This document shows positions 12,931 through 25,240 of a stretch of 64,000 bases of DNA, one piece after another. The stretch is from Catenaria anguillulae PL171 (Eukaryota; Blastocladiomycota; Blastocladiomycetes; Blastocladiales; Catenariaceae). How positions within the stretch are numbered: position 1 is the stretch's first letter; every line of letters begins with the position of its first letter. The DNA lies in NCBI GenBank assembly GCA_002102555.1, contig MCFL01000042.1, positions 124,001-188,000 on the forward strand, written 5' to 3'. The translations under genes were made by a program, and so were the position numbers. A model generated the notes under the pieces. It did not search any database and was not told the origin of the DNA. It worked only from the letters and a program-made list of their open reading frames with translations.

Positions 12931-13438
12931 GAACGGAGAGCCTGTCGAGGAATAGAGCGGAATGGAGCCAACTTTGAGAACTTTGAGTGCATAGAGTCGG
13001 TGGGCAGGAACCGGATCATCTCATTTCGTTTCCGTTCGGGTGCCGTTTGGGGTTCGCGGGATTGTATTTATGATAAAGTCCCAAGGCAGAGTCAGTCTGT
13101 CAGGCTTGCAGTTGCGGGTGCGGTGTCGTTGGTGCTGTGCCGCTCGGCCTGGTTGATGCGCGGACACACGGATGCGGTGGACATCCGCTTAGCGTCGGTT
13201 TCATGGTAGTGATCACTCTGCCTTGGCCTGAGCATACGAGTGCAGGAGACACAACTCGTGTGGCGCCGCCAATAGTCAAGCTAAGCCAAGAGTCGTTCAA
13301 CGACCATTTAAAAGTTCATGTTGTAAGTATAACATTTTCATGACAACGACAAACCCACAATCACTCCATGCTTTATGATGCCCGCACGTTGACGATACCT
13401 AATGCAACTTCACATGCCTCTCCAAAGGCAATCACGCA
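12931..13438. promoter_or_regulatory. Shared divergent promoter region
   Basis: About 508 bp separate two head-to-head start codons: the HSPA12-like gene (minus) and the Siw14-like phosphatase gene (plus). By position it must hold both promoters. I could not assign specific elements with confidence. Confidence 0.5.
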
Positions 13439-14478
<1,040 letters not shown>

Positions 14479-15037
14479 CGCATGTTTTATTACTCGAGGC
14501 TCCTGTCAAAGTGGCTGGTCGAAGCAAGAATCAAGAATGTCAAAAATGATGAACAAAATGTACATACGATTTCGCAGCCGTTGGAGATCTTTGTAGTACT
14601 ATGTACATGTACCCATCAAAGGTAAAGGTGAGTGTGTGTAAATATCGTCGATGCCCAAGACCTGGCTACAACATGTTTGTGGAGGATGCATAATGTATGA
14701 GATTCAAGTGTCTTTGACCGATTCAATGATTTTAGCCAATGGCAAGGACGTTCGGGGCTTGACTGCCAACATCCTGACTTACCAGGAGCACACGCCTTAA
14801 ACTTGGTCAGTTAAATATCGACTCGTCCTTTGTCTCTCACTGCATCCAGCACATTACCGCCTGCACCGGCAAACTTTTCCCGTATGTGTCATGCACTCAA
14901 CGAAATCTCGTTCAACATACCCAAGTTCAATCAAGTTGGCATTTGTCACTCCTTCACTCACCTGTCTTTTGTCACCATCATTTGTGTCCCCTGCCTGCTC
15001 TCCACCACCGCCGTGATACTGGCTCTCATCAGCCAAC
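14479..15037. other. Intergenic spacer
   Basis: 559 bp between the phosphatase stop and the epimerase start, both plus strand. Presumed 3' UTR plus promoter. I see no gene; an upstream non-coding exon of the epimerase is possible but unsupported. Confidence 0.45.
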
Positions 15038-16034
15038 ATGCCCAATGCCATCATTTGCCCATCGCTGCTGTCTGGCGACTGGGCCTTCCTTGCCCGCGAC
15101 TGTAACGTCATGTTGGATTACGGAGCCGACTATCTCCACATGGGTACGTCGTGCTCAGCTTCTTGGACTCAATGAGGCAGGCATACCCACGCTCTGATGC
15201 CTCGTCTATCGCTCGCCACTTGAACAGATGTGATGGATGGGTACGATGCGCTCTGCCATTCATCGTGTTTACCTTGGTCATTACTCACGCACACACGTGT
15301 TGGCAGTCACTTTGTGCCCAATCTGACGATTGGCGCCCCCGTTATCAAGTCGCTTCGCCCTCATACAAAGGGCTTTCTCGGTGGGTTTCTTGCCTCCACT
15401 CCCTTATGCGAGACATAGGTTTCTCTTGGCTCACTCGAATAATCGCGAATCCTATCAGATTGTCACTTGATGGTGTCCAACCCTGAGCAGTGGATGCAAG
15501 ATTTTGCCAAAGCTGGCGCAGACGGTTTCACTTTTCACGTAGAAGCTGCGAGTATGTCTTTTCTTTGCGTGTCAACGACATGGCAAGACTTCGGTTGTAC
15601 CGTTCGCCTCACACGCGATACATTCTCCCACTCTCTCTCTTTCTTCAGAGGATTCTGTTGCGCTCATTCACGACATTATCAAGGCCAAAATGTCGCCCGG
15701 CATCGCTGTCAAACCAGGCACACCTGTCGAGCTTCTCTTTCCCATTATTGACGCTGTGGGGGTCGAGAAGATGGGATTGGCCTTGGTCATGACTGTCGAA
15801 CCAGGTTTTGGTGGCCAGTCCTTCATGGTTGATCAAATGTCCAAGGTCAAGGCACTCCGTTCTCGCTACCCTACCCTCAACATTCAAGTTGATGGCGGTC
15901 TGTCTCTTTCGACTATTTCGGCGGCTGCTGAGGCAGGAGCAAACGTGATTGTTGCTGGCTCGTCGGTCTTCGGTGCTGCTGACCCAAAAAGCGTCATTTC
16001 TGGTCTCCGCGAACACGTGGATCGCTGCAACTAA
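15038..16034 (+). CDS. RPE1: Ribulose-phosphate 3-epimerase, 5 exons including a 13-nt microexon
   Basis: Exons 15038-15143, 15228-15240, 15307-15380, 15459-15551 and 15649-16034 give 672 nt (223 aa), the usual length of the family. It interconverts ribulose 5-phosphate and xylulose 5-phosphate in the cytosolic pentose phosphate pathway. The TIM-barrel motifs appear in order: 'ICPSLLSGD', 'LHMDVMDGHFVPN', 'DCHLMV', 'AVKPGTP', '[10 protein letters not shown]', 'QVDGG' and 'VAGSSVF'. These supply the metal-binding histidines and the two catalytic aspartates. The second exon is only 13 nt and encodes the core of 'DVMDG', so it is essential. The ATG at 15038 is the only start that gives the canonical N-terminus. 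Confidence 0.95.
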
Positions 16035-16265
16035 ACGGCTTGGTGTCTTGCTCGTTTTCCTGACGCTTTATTGTCACCATTTGTCATTGCAACTTTGTTT
16101 CTTCGCACATGTATTTCTGTTCAAATCAAGGATTACTGTCAACGGAGTTGGGTGGGAAATGGCAATCCACACAAGGATGACAAAACGCGACGGGCATGTT
16201 TACTTCCATGCACATTTCATAAGCACCGTTGATATTCAAGAATTATTATCTACCGACACTGCGCA

Positions 16266-19200
16266 ATGTTTTTAACCATCTCCGGCCCGCCACTGTGTGG
16301 CAAGTCAACCCTTGCGGCGGCGCTTGCCCAACGCCTTAACCACCATGTCCTTGACCCGCAAAACATTCTCGAACGTGTTGCATTGGACCCGCAACACAAA
16401 TCACACGTCGAAGTGGGCCGCCGGCTGCGCAATGGCAGCTCGATTGATTTGGAAACAACTGCCCTCGTTGTCAACAACGAAATCGGTTCCTCCACGTCCG
16501 GGATCATCGAACTGTCGTATTCAAATGACATGTCGTCCGCGTACTCTTCCCTCATTGCCCTCGTCAAGAGTCAGCCAGACTTGGCTGTGCACATTTCGAT
16601 TGATACACAAGCGGCAGAGACCAGACAACGTATCGGCGCGCTTTTACTTGACCCACTTTCTGGCCAGCTTTTCGACGGGTCGCAAATTACATGCAAATCA
16701 ACATCTGCACAGCCATCAAGCGGCGCTGAGGACCAAGCAGCAGAAGACCCGTCAGGTGAGCCGAAAGAACTCGACGAGGTCGATGGCGACGGTGACGCGG
16801 CATCAGATGATGCTGGCATTGACCCTCATTTTCTAAACTCGTTTGCTGCTCCGATCCAAGTCGAATTTCCCACCCGCACCATGGTCGATTCTCATGTTTT
16901 TTCACGGTACAGGTCATTTAACCAAGGGGCATGTCGCGGCACGGATCTCACAGACTCGCATGCTCTGTATTCAGTCTCGTCCAAGCAGTTATCTTGCCGT
17001 TTGATCAATCATTCCCCAGTTCTCGAGTTGAACCAGAAGTCAAGCAAATCATACCACGCGCACTCCAGGTCACATTGCCTGGTTTTGCTGCCACCGAGAC
17101 CCAGATCAAGCTGCTTCGGGTATTCCTCGAATGCCACGGAAGATGGACGCCATCGATCACAGCAACCCCATTCGAATCAGCAACATTTCAAGAGGCCCTT
17201 GACAATAAGGTTGAACTCGAAGATTTGCAAATTCGGCGGAGCCTAAGCTCGTGGAGAACCCAGTGCCCAGTAGCGTACGTTGAAGAAAAGAAGCTCATTG
17301 ACGGATCGCCTCAGTTTGGCGTCTCGTTCAAGGTAAGTGTTTACCCTTGTCTCTCGAACCACTGCTCCTTCTTGAGCTACCTAGTTCCGCAAATGCAAAT
17401 GCCCTCACTTACACCATCGTGACTCATTAGGACCACGTTTACTTTGCGTCAAGCGCCGAACATCAACATCGGTTGGTGGCAAGTCCCGAAAAAATACCTT
17501 GCCAATGAACCTTCCTTACGCGATTTCACTGCATTTGTTTGGGGAAAAGCAAACAGTGACCCAAGCTCTCTTGCATCCTATGCCGCTCAATTCTTCAATG
17601 CCCCACACGTCGATATCCTCGCATCAATTCAATCAATGGTAGACAAGCCCAGCGCCGACCAGAACAGCGTTCATCGCCTCAGCACTGCAAAACTTCGCTC
17701 CGGCCACTCCATAAGCCCCGAACTCATTGTGGATCTTCTCAAGCAGCTGCTTCCGTCTCCGATCACCAATCAGGCGAGTGCATGGATTGTCAGCAATTGC
17801 CCTATGTCCCTTGAAGTCCATCAAGTACTGGAGAATCGCGGTATCGCCCCGAAATTTGCGATTCTCGTCTCGGCCCAAGAAATTGGCACAAATCAGCCCG
17901 ATTACGAAATTCCGTGCAGTTTGGACGAGATTGAACGCGACTCGTTGCGCGTATTGAGTGATTTGGATGTCACCTTGCAAACAGTGGACACAGAGTACGA
18001 TGGAAAAGCACAGTTTGTCAAGATTGAGGAGCAAGTCAATCTTGAACACACGTTTGCACTGCTACGTGAAAAAATCGATCCGTTTGCGCCCCAAGCAGCC
18101 AAATTTGTGGGAAACACCTCAACGCATCTGTCAACTCGGTTTTTGTCCTGTTTCCCTTGCTCAGCAGCGTGTTTTACGTCCGGGCGACGAGCAATTTGGT
18201 GTCACATTCAAGGTGCGAAGGCTGTGATTTCCATCTGCGTAGAGTTGAGCATAGAAGCCAGTCACTGACAACAGCAGGCGCATGGCCAGGGTAAACACTT
18301 TTTTTGCGCAACGGAAGCAGCCCAGAATGCTTTCATTGCGAATCCCAATCAATTCCTTGGCCACGAGAAAGAAGTATTGCCCCCACCTCGTTTTTTCGTG
18401 TGTGGCCCGCAAGGTGTTGGAAAGGTAAAGTCGTTCCTTTTTCGCGCGGAAATGAGGTTACGGCTGACTATTGTGCACCCGCTGCAGACAACCATTGCCG
18501 AAACATTTCAGCGCCTGTATGGCTTTACGCCCCTGAACTTCAACGACCATTTGCGCGACCTCAGATCGACATCCAAAGATTTTGAGGAGATCCCAGACTC
18601 AACCATTGCAGATTTGAACGCCGAAGTGTTAGACAAGGTCATGCGACCGTTGTTCTTAACTGCGCCGTACACATCAAAAGGCATCGTCATTGAAGGCTTC
18701 CCTCGTACTCGCAGTGAGGCGGAGGCAGCACACAAACAAGGTTGGATACCGGATGCAACAATCACGCTTTCCGCCACCCATGGCGTGCTCGTTGAACGTC
18801 TTTTGAAGGTTGCATTGAAGGACAATCCACATATCGAATCACTGCAACGAGAGCATGCGGACAACAATGAGGACAATCCGATTGAAACCTTGAAGCAAGA
18901 CATATCCGCAGCGTGCGTGTTCTCTATTTTTTGACATCTTGGGGCACAGTTGTACTCTGCTAACATTCACACGTGCCCGTGTCTCAGCGTGGAGCGCGAA
19001 CTGACAGACCTTGACGACATCAAGTCCTGGCTGGACGAAATGAGCTTGCCACATTGCCAAATCGATAGCGATCGGAATCAAAGGATTGTCTTGCACAAGC
19101 TTTTTGACCAACTAACAGTGCCTTTGATGCGAGTATGTTTTCTGCGTCGCGCCTTGGATGTCCATATTCTCATGGCCAAATTGCACTGTTCATAGCGTGA

Positions 19201-21200
19201 AAACCTCCTGAAGCCATTTGGGACACTATCTGCCAGAGACGCTGAATTGCTGCTGCAAGCGGGAATCTTTTCCCATTCTTCATACGGGTTTGCTTTAGTG
19301 TTTCACCGAAAACACTTAGCAGCCATCACTAACTGTGCGCATGGTGTATTGTGTCAGGCGAATGTGTCCCATCAAGTCACAACAAACCGGAATACCATCG
19401 TTCACAGCAGTGGGACGGTATCCTGCTTTTTCTGGGGATGAAGTATATTGGTTTTCATCAGAAGCATACCGTAATGTACGGCGGTTCGCGTTTCAGCTCA
19501 TTGACATCGTTTACTGATATCGCTGGATGGTAACCATTAGGATTTTGTCGTCTCACGTGCTTGCATTCCAAAACGGGTCTCTCGTTTTGTTCCCATGCGT
19601 ATTTTCGTGTCAGGGCTCCGTTTTGACCAAGTGCAAGCCATTTCTGGTGCCGTGGCCAACTCGATTGGGCTACCACTGATTCAAGTTCCTCTGATATGCG
19701 AGCAAGTTGTCCAGAAAAGTAACGACAACACCCAGCAAAGGATCCTTCCATCGCTTGTGCACGACTTGGCAAAACGGCTCCGATCTGGTCAAGCTCTTGA
19801 GTCATCAACACTGTTGGCATTCGTGCAGCATATTCTTGAGCCATTTCACCCGATGGGATTTGTCATGGAAAACCCAGATTTGGAAGAGCTCATGCCCGAC
19901 TTAGCATTGATAATGTCGCAAGACGATCAAGCAGGAGCAGTGACCGATCTCCCCGACTACTTGCCATTCGCAGATGTTACGAGATCAATCGCCAAACGGA
20001 AAGTAGACGATTTGAACAATGGGTACTTGAGCCGATGGTCCCATCAGTTTGACTGTGTGCGTCGTGTAAACGCACATCTTTCTGGGTGGGCTTTGCGCCA
20101 TGCTGTCACAAAGACTGTTCATCAATCCATTCGTCAGTTTTTGCGGTTTTATGCGGGCATTTACCAGTGCCAACCAGCGCCTGCATATCAAGTTGGCCTG
20201 TCCAAATCAGCCACGCCCAGTGGTGGGGCGGGGTCGTTTTGCTCTGTTTGCCTTGTTGAGGATTGCTTCCGCGATGTGCAGTCTGATTGGAAGTATGCTT
20301 TGTTATATCATGTGCGTTGCAATTGGTCCATTTCACATCTGTGTCCACACATTCCTTGACTTGCATGGACATGACCAACTGCTCTGACTGTGTTCCAGGG
20401 GAGCTTGTGGCAGTTTTGTTCTCTGCAACACCAGGATCAGTTCAAAATGCATCCTGAGCACTATTCCAATGCTCGACAGCCAGCCATATTGCCAGAGCAT
20501 CTCCCTTGTGAACTTGCAAGAAAATGGTTTCCAGACAGATTTGAAGCGTCCGGATATTGTCCTGTCATGCTCAACCGAAAGAAGGTTGCTGTGGATGGGA
20601 ATGTCCAGCATGCCTATCAGCTAAAAGGAAAATATTACGCACTTTCGTCCCAGGATGCTGCCACACTTTTTCAAGAGTATGTTTTCAATAGACTTGTCCA
20701 TGCTTTCACAGAAGCTGACTTCTTTGTTTTACTAGATCTCCACATCGATATATTACCTGGCCACCAGTACCCTTGCCACCACGATTGACACCACAAATGT
20801 TGAGTCAACTCCCAGCGTCTCAGTTCCTGGATTTCATGGTTAAACAAAGCATCCAAAGTGGCCTGGCGATGTTGTCCCAACATCGCCCAAAGCTCCCATT
20901 CAAAACATTAGATCACTCAGCGATTTTGATCCTTGCTTTGTATTTTAAAGGTATGCAGTGATGTTCATGGAAGGACTGACTTTGAAGTGCTCACTCACAG
21001 TATGTGTGGTAGCTTCAAACATGAGGTTTCCAAAGCACATTCAAGATCAATGGCAGCGGCGACTGAATGTTGCAATTGGTCAAGCTATGCAGGTCCAATC
21101 ACTGAAGAAACAGATGCTGGATCCTTCAGTCAACAAAGCTGACCCAACTGTGCTCTCCAACATATCCAAGTTTTTCCAAGATGCAGCATGGAAGAAGTGA
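16266..21200 (+). CDS. AK9-like multi-module adenylate/nucleoside phosphate kinase, 12 exons
   Basis: Exons: 16266-16906, 16975-17332, 17431-18212, 18278-18424, 18488-18912, 18988-19132, 19196-19287, 19358-19475, 19541-20311, 20399-20676, 20736-20950, 21013-21200. Two surplus bases (A6 at 17489-17494; near 18101-18110) break exon 3. Without them all phases agree and the protein is about 1385 aa. Four nucleotide-kinase-like modules alternate. The first ('SGPPLCGKST') and third ('CGPQGVGKTT', split by the fourth intron) have intact P-loops. The second and fourth ('VSGLRFDQVQ') have lost GKT/S. Between and after them are five 'CPV'-type repeats that end in 'F..NP..Y'-like segments, the layout of AK9. 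The third module keeps 'VIEGFPRT'. AK9 transfers phosphate between (d)NTPs and NMPs and is linked to cilia and flagella in animals. The acidic insert near residue 160 is lineage-specific. Confidence 0.85.
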
Positions 21201-21790
21201 TGCAATGCTGTGAGCGTCATCAAACCTCAAACTAATGTCCCTCAATCCATGCAAGACTACGACTGTCATTACTGTTCCCTCAATGCAAAAGATTTCTGTC
21301 TTTGCTAATAATTATGATCATCAACTTGATGCTATTGTTTGCTGTATACCGAAACGTGCCTATCCTTTTCTTATTTCTTATAGTGGAGGTCAACTGGACC
21401 TGATCCAAGTGAACACAATTTAAGCTTACCCTCATTGACAACTGTGAACAGTGCAACATTGCTGCCCTCCTTTTGGGAAAAAATTACTCCACTGATACAA
21501 ACAAGAGCTGAAAGTATTGTAAATCTACGTTTGTGTCAAGATTGGCAAATGTTTTCAAGCTCATGCATGAGCAACTTGCCACACCAATGGGTTAGATGTA
21601 AGAAATGTACTTACAGATCACTTGGGTATTCAACATTGCATCAAACAAGCTTGTGCACGATGCAAAAGGTGCTCATCAAAATCAACCAGGAGTGAGAAAA
21701 ATGGCATCTGTTTATGCAACCCCAGACTTGTTTCTGAAGTACTTGGAGCAGCCAGAACAAATTTTCTCAACCCGCATGTCTGAAACTTTC
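21201..21790. other. Unassigned region, possible remnant of a coding gene
   Basis: No complete gene is visible. A plus-strand frame around 21690-21800 ('ATPDLFLKYLEQPEQIF', 'MSETFHIAIIA') reads like real protein. If the SINE is removed it appears to continue at 22178-22231 ('LKLLGRLELGEEVLV') after one frame slip. This may be the tail of a broken gene or an older repeat. Confidence 0.3.
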
Positions 21791-22177
21791 CACATTGCAA
21801 TAATAGCTTGTTTTTTTTAAATACAAGCAGCCTATGTACTGAGGGAGATCTAACCATTGATACACAAAGACACAAGCTCACACACACAAACACACAACTC
21901 CTTGGACTTGGCACTTGGGTATTCACTTGGGACCTTGGACCTTTGGCTTGATTCCAATGTTGTACAGCCACCAACAGAGGGGGGGCAAAGCAAGAATGCA
22001 AGCAATGCAGGTGCAAGGGCTGGGAGGCCAGGGGACAGAAGGAGGCAATGTGGAGCAGAGACCAAGCAGCCACATGTGCACCAGATGACTTGGGTGGGGT
22101 TTGAACCCACAACCTTTGCCTTGCAAGGCGGGAGTGTTGCCACTATGCCAAAACCACTGGCACATTGCAATAATAGC
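21791..22177 (-). mobile_element. tRNA-headed SINE (copy 4) with 17-bp target-site duplication
   Basis: Direct repeats CACATTGCAATAATAGC lie at 21791-21807 and 22161-22177. Between them, in minus orientation, is a tRNA-like head with box A TGGCATAGTGG (RC of 22140-22150) and box B GGGTTCAAACC (RC of 22098-22108). A unique body and a poly-A tail follow (poly-T on plus, about 21810-21818). The head type matches copy 3 (24656-24930). Confidence 0.9.
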
Positions 22178-23384
22178 ATCCGACGCACTCTGAAGCTCCT
22201 TGGGCGGCTGGAACTAGGAGAAGAAGTCTTGGTTCTTTTTTTTTTTTTGAACGCTACCACATGTATTGAAGCTGAAAACCAACACAGAAGCCTTGAAAGA
22301 AGGTACAAAAGCAGGAAGGTCACAGAACCAAGACACTCAATAGATGACAAAAGCAAGCAAAGAAAACGGCAAGCAATTGGTGGTAGGGGCACTTGGCCAT
22401 GGGGTCAAAGGAGAGGGTAAGAAGGAGAGCGAAAAGAGGATGTAAACAGAAGAGGAGTAACAGAATCCAAAAATCAACACTCAACCACATCACAGTTGCA
22501 CAACATAAACAATATGCAATAATAAACCAAGAAAGTTCGAGCGCAAATGAGGGGGAACCATGTCAAATGAACAGCAAGCATTAAAGGACTAGGAAAGATT
22601 ACGCCACAAGCGCAGAGACAGCAGTAGGGGATAGCGAGGGGACGAAAACAGAATGCGTACCTGACTGTACCCCAACACAGGTAGCAAAGTGTTGCCTTGA
22701 ATGATCAAATCCAAACTGGGGAGTCAAGAGCCCTGGGAAGGTGCCTTGGAACCGCCATTCGCCAAAGGAAATGGGCACAGGCGAGGTGTCCAAGGAGCCA
22801 ACAAGTGGCAAGCGACCAGCGCGACATTCGTAGACATAGTGTGCGGCAACAAGCGCAGAGTCCATGGGCGACCACTGGGGTTTTGAGATGCTCTCCTCTT
22901 GGCAATGGGCGCACTGGCAGGGTTGTCGAGCTGGTAACTCCTCTGGTGCATGTTGTTCAATTGGTCCGACTAGCTTGCAGCGCTCCTTCCACAACACAGT
23001 CCAGATGATCGTGGAGGCAATCGCAACAACTTGTGTGAGGATGGGTGCAAGATCGGGGAACTGCTGCCGCAGATGCACGTCAACCACACATGCTGCCGTT
23101 GCTTGGATCTTGGCTGTGCTCATGAGCCGCTCGACAAGCGTCCTTGCTAACCCACAGTGCGCTGCCATCTTGCGGCGCAGCAGTAGCTCCGACACTTGGT
23201 CATGTATGTCCAGCCGGCACGTCCAGAGAAAGTTGGTGAGTGCTGGGCATCGGAACCAGTGCTGCTGATTGTCGAGGGCACCACAAAGTACACAGTTTGG
23301 GGATGGCACCCGGCTCGGCCAATACTTGTGGAGCTGGGCACGAGTTGGCAGACGGCCCATCAAAACCTTGACGCGGAACGTGAC

Positions 23385-24077
23385 AGATGAGTTGTCAGCC
23401 CAACCTGCACTCTTGATGCTGCCTTTGCCCTCACCTTGATTTCTTGCCCTTATCACCACTGGCTTACATATTCTTCCTTTCCCCTCCCCCCCTCCCCCCC
23501 CCCGCCCCACTGTTGCCAACCGCAGGGCTGTCATGGCCCAGTGGTTAAGGCGCCGGGCGTCCACTGTGGAGGTCGTGGGTTCAAACCCCACAGGCGGCGA
23601 TTCTGGTGTAGTGTTTCTATAGTCCTTGCCACTCGCTTGTGCATGGATTCGGTTTGGTCGCCAAGCACAAGTTAAATTCAAGTTGTTTCAGGTCCAAGCT
23701 GTCCGGGGTGGATCCCGCCTGCTCAACTTCAATCTGAGCCCCCTCTTGGCAAGCACCGCGTGTCCCTCTGTGTTCCCGCCTGTGTCAAGTACAAGACCCA
23801 AGTCCAAGTCCCTCCAAGCTTCAAGTTTGTGTTGTGTATTTGTTCATGGATTGTCGCCATATGTACAATTGTCCTGAGGTAAAATTTAAAAAAAAAAACT
23901 GTTGCCAACCGCTCCTTCCATTGTGTTGTGTGCCTGTTGCTGCCTCTGGCAGGTGTATTCTGAGTGTCTGTTTGAATTATCCACCCTTTCCCTTCCTCTT
24001 TGGGTGTTCAGAGCTGATACGATTTTATAAATACATGCAACATGGTTAACAAAAAAAAAAAAGATGAGTTGTCAGCC
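23385..24077 (+). mobile_element. Unclassified poly-A retro-insertion in LINE-A with 16-bp target-site duplication
   Basis: AGATGAGTTGTCAGCC is duplicated at 23385-23400 and 24062-24077 and is single-copy in the homologous part of LINE-B. The inserted DNA (23401-24061) ends in a run of 12 A on the plus strand. It contains a C-rich tract near 23480-23507 and is split by SINE copy 1. Without the SINE it is about 270 bp, with no ORF or tRNA head. It could be a 5'-truncated LINE tail, a SINE of another type or a processed mRNA end. Confidence 0.75.
23509..23912 (+). mobile_element. tRNA-Ser-like SINE (copy 1) with 15-bp target-site duplication
   Basis: ACTGTTGCCAACCGC is duplicated at 23509-23523 and 23898-23912. 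The body starts with a tRNA-like head: box A TGGCCCAGTGG at 23534-23544 and box B GGTTCAAACCC at 23578-23588. About 300 bp of unrelated body follow, ending TGAGGTAAAATTT plus poly-A. It differs from copy 2 at only about four positions, so both are recent. Confidence 0.92.
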
Positions 24078-24655
24078 AATGACGCGACCATGGATGATGC
24101 CTTGCGACCATTTCGAATGGCTCTGTTGAACACTGTCAAGTCTGGCTGGCCGACCAGTTTGAGCATGTACGAATACAACTCAATACGGGATTGCACTTGC
24201 ACTTGACTCCGGATTGCACAACCCACCTGCGCATACACCAACTCATGGCCGATTTGCACTAGCACACCAAAGTCAATCTTGCCCAGAAACTGTGATGACA
24301 GGGTGCACACCTCGCGGCAATTTGCACCACAGCGAGCTAGCTTGTCTGCCTTCTCATTCTCCACGTTCCCATCATGGCCCTTGACCTTGACAAGCTCTAG
24401 CACAATATTCCTTTCTTTGACCAGTGCGCGGAGGACAAGTAATAAGTCGTGCAACAGCGACGGGTGGCATGGCGCAACCGCTTCAACATTGGACATTTTT
24501 TTTTTTTTTGGATCACTACCACATGTATTGAAGCTGAAAACCAACACAGAAGTCTTGAAAGAAGGTACAAGAGCAGGAAGGCCACAGATCCAAGACACTC
24601 AACAGATGACAAGAGCAAGCAGAGAAAATGGCAAGCAATTGGTGGTAGGGGCACT

Positions 24656-24930
24656 TGGCCATGGGGACAAGCCAAGTGGTCTTGGCTCAGTGGTAACACT
24701 CCCGCTTTGCAAGGTGAAGGATGTGGGTTCGAACCCCACCCAAGTCGCTTGGTCCTCTCAAGACAAGCATCGCGTGTCCCTCCATGGTCACGCCTATGTC
24801 AAAGCACAAGACTTTCCAAGTTCCCTTCCCATCCTCCAAGCAATTGCGTTGTGTGTGATTGTGTGCTTGAATGTCATTATAAGTGTAATTGTCTGAGGTT
24901 AAATTTAAAAAAAAATGGCCATGGGGACAA
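24656..24930 (+). mobile_element. tRNA-headed SINE (copy 3) with 15-bp target-site duplication
   Basis: TGGCCATGGGGACAA is duplicated at 24656-24670 and 24916-24930. The head has box A TGGCTCAGTGG (24683-24693) and box B GGTTCGAACCC (24726-24736). The tail ends TGAGGTTAAATTT plus poly-A, the same 3' end as copies 1 and 2, although the tRNA head differs. It sits in the LINE-B 3' UTR. Confidence 0.9.
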
Positions 24931-24945
24931 CAGAGAGGGTAAGGT

Positions 24946-25005
24946 AGAGAAGAGAGAGAGAAAGAGAGAAAGAGAGAGAGAGAGAGAGTGAGAGAGTGAG
25001 AGTGA

Positions 25006-25051
<46 letters not shown>

Positions 25052-25085
25052 GAGAGAGAGAGAGGAGAAGAAGAAGAAGAAGAAG
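24946..25085. repeat. (GA)n/(GAA)n microsatellite in the LINE-B 3' UTR
   Basis: About 140 bp of nearly pure GA dinucleotide with a few GT interruptions, ending in GAA repeats. LINE-A and LINE-D lack it at the equivalent place, so it expanded in this copy. Apparent Ser/Leu or Arg/Glu repeat ORFs here are artefacts. Confidence 0.95.
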
Positions 25086-25240
25086 TAAGCAGACGGAAAG
25101 TAACAGGGTCTGAGGTCGACATTCAACCACACCACGGATGCACACAATGAACAACATGCAACAAAGAACCAAGACAGTTCGAAGTCAAATAAAGGGAAGC
25201 AGAGCCAACACAATGGTGAGCATACAAGGACAAGGGAAGG

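Larger units (their letters stand above)
22236..24495 (-). mobile_element. LINE-A, 3' part of a poly-A non-LTR retrotransposon, with a nested insertion
   Basis: The 3' end is the poly-A at 22248-22236 (poly-T on plus). The 3' UTR runs up to 22598, and the sense strand encodes the end of an ORF2. The upstream part stops at 24495, where the poly-A of LINE-B abuts the RNase H coding sequence. Its 3' UTR is also found in LINE-B and in LINE-D (39421-39768), so these three belong to one family. A 661-bp insertion (23401-24061) interrupts it. Confidence 0.85.
22599..24495 (-). pseudogene. LINE-A ORF2 C-terminus: RNase H, zinc-binding region, C-terminal domain
   Basis: From 24495 to 24078 the minus strand encodes the end of an RNase H domain ('VKVKGHDGNVENEKADKLA'), then 'ADNSS'. 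After removal of the insertion at 23401-24061 it continues from 23400 with 'SVTFRVKVLMGRLPTRAQLHKYW'. A CX2C...H...C zinc-binding block follows ('CVLCGALDNQQHWFRC'), as in other RNase H-bearing LINEs. A conserved C-terminal domain ('SFGEWRFQGTFPGL') ends at the stop at 22599. The long frame seen at 22599-23681 includes translated SINE at its start, so its apparent N-terminus is artificial. Confidence 0.8.

Noticed and set aside
23527..23600. tRNA gene (also at 24672-24750, 29408-29484 and in reverse at 22085-22160 and 51090-51160)
   Set aside because: Box A and box B are good, but acceptor and anticodon stems do not pair properly and the units continue into a SINE body with poly-A and target duplications.
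22599..23681. A 360-aa minus-strand gene
   Set aside because: It fuses SINE, retro-insertion and LINE-A ORF2 sequence by chance; only the part from about 23400 down is LINE coding.
24687..25213. Ser/Leu-rich or Arg/Glu-rich repeat proteins
   Set aside because: They are translations of the GA microsatellite in a LINE 3' UTR.
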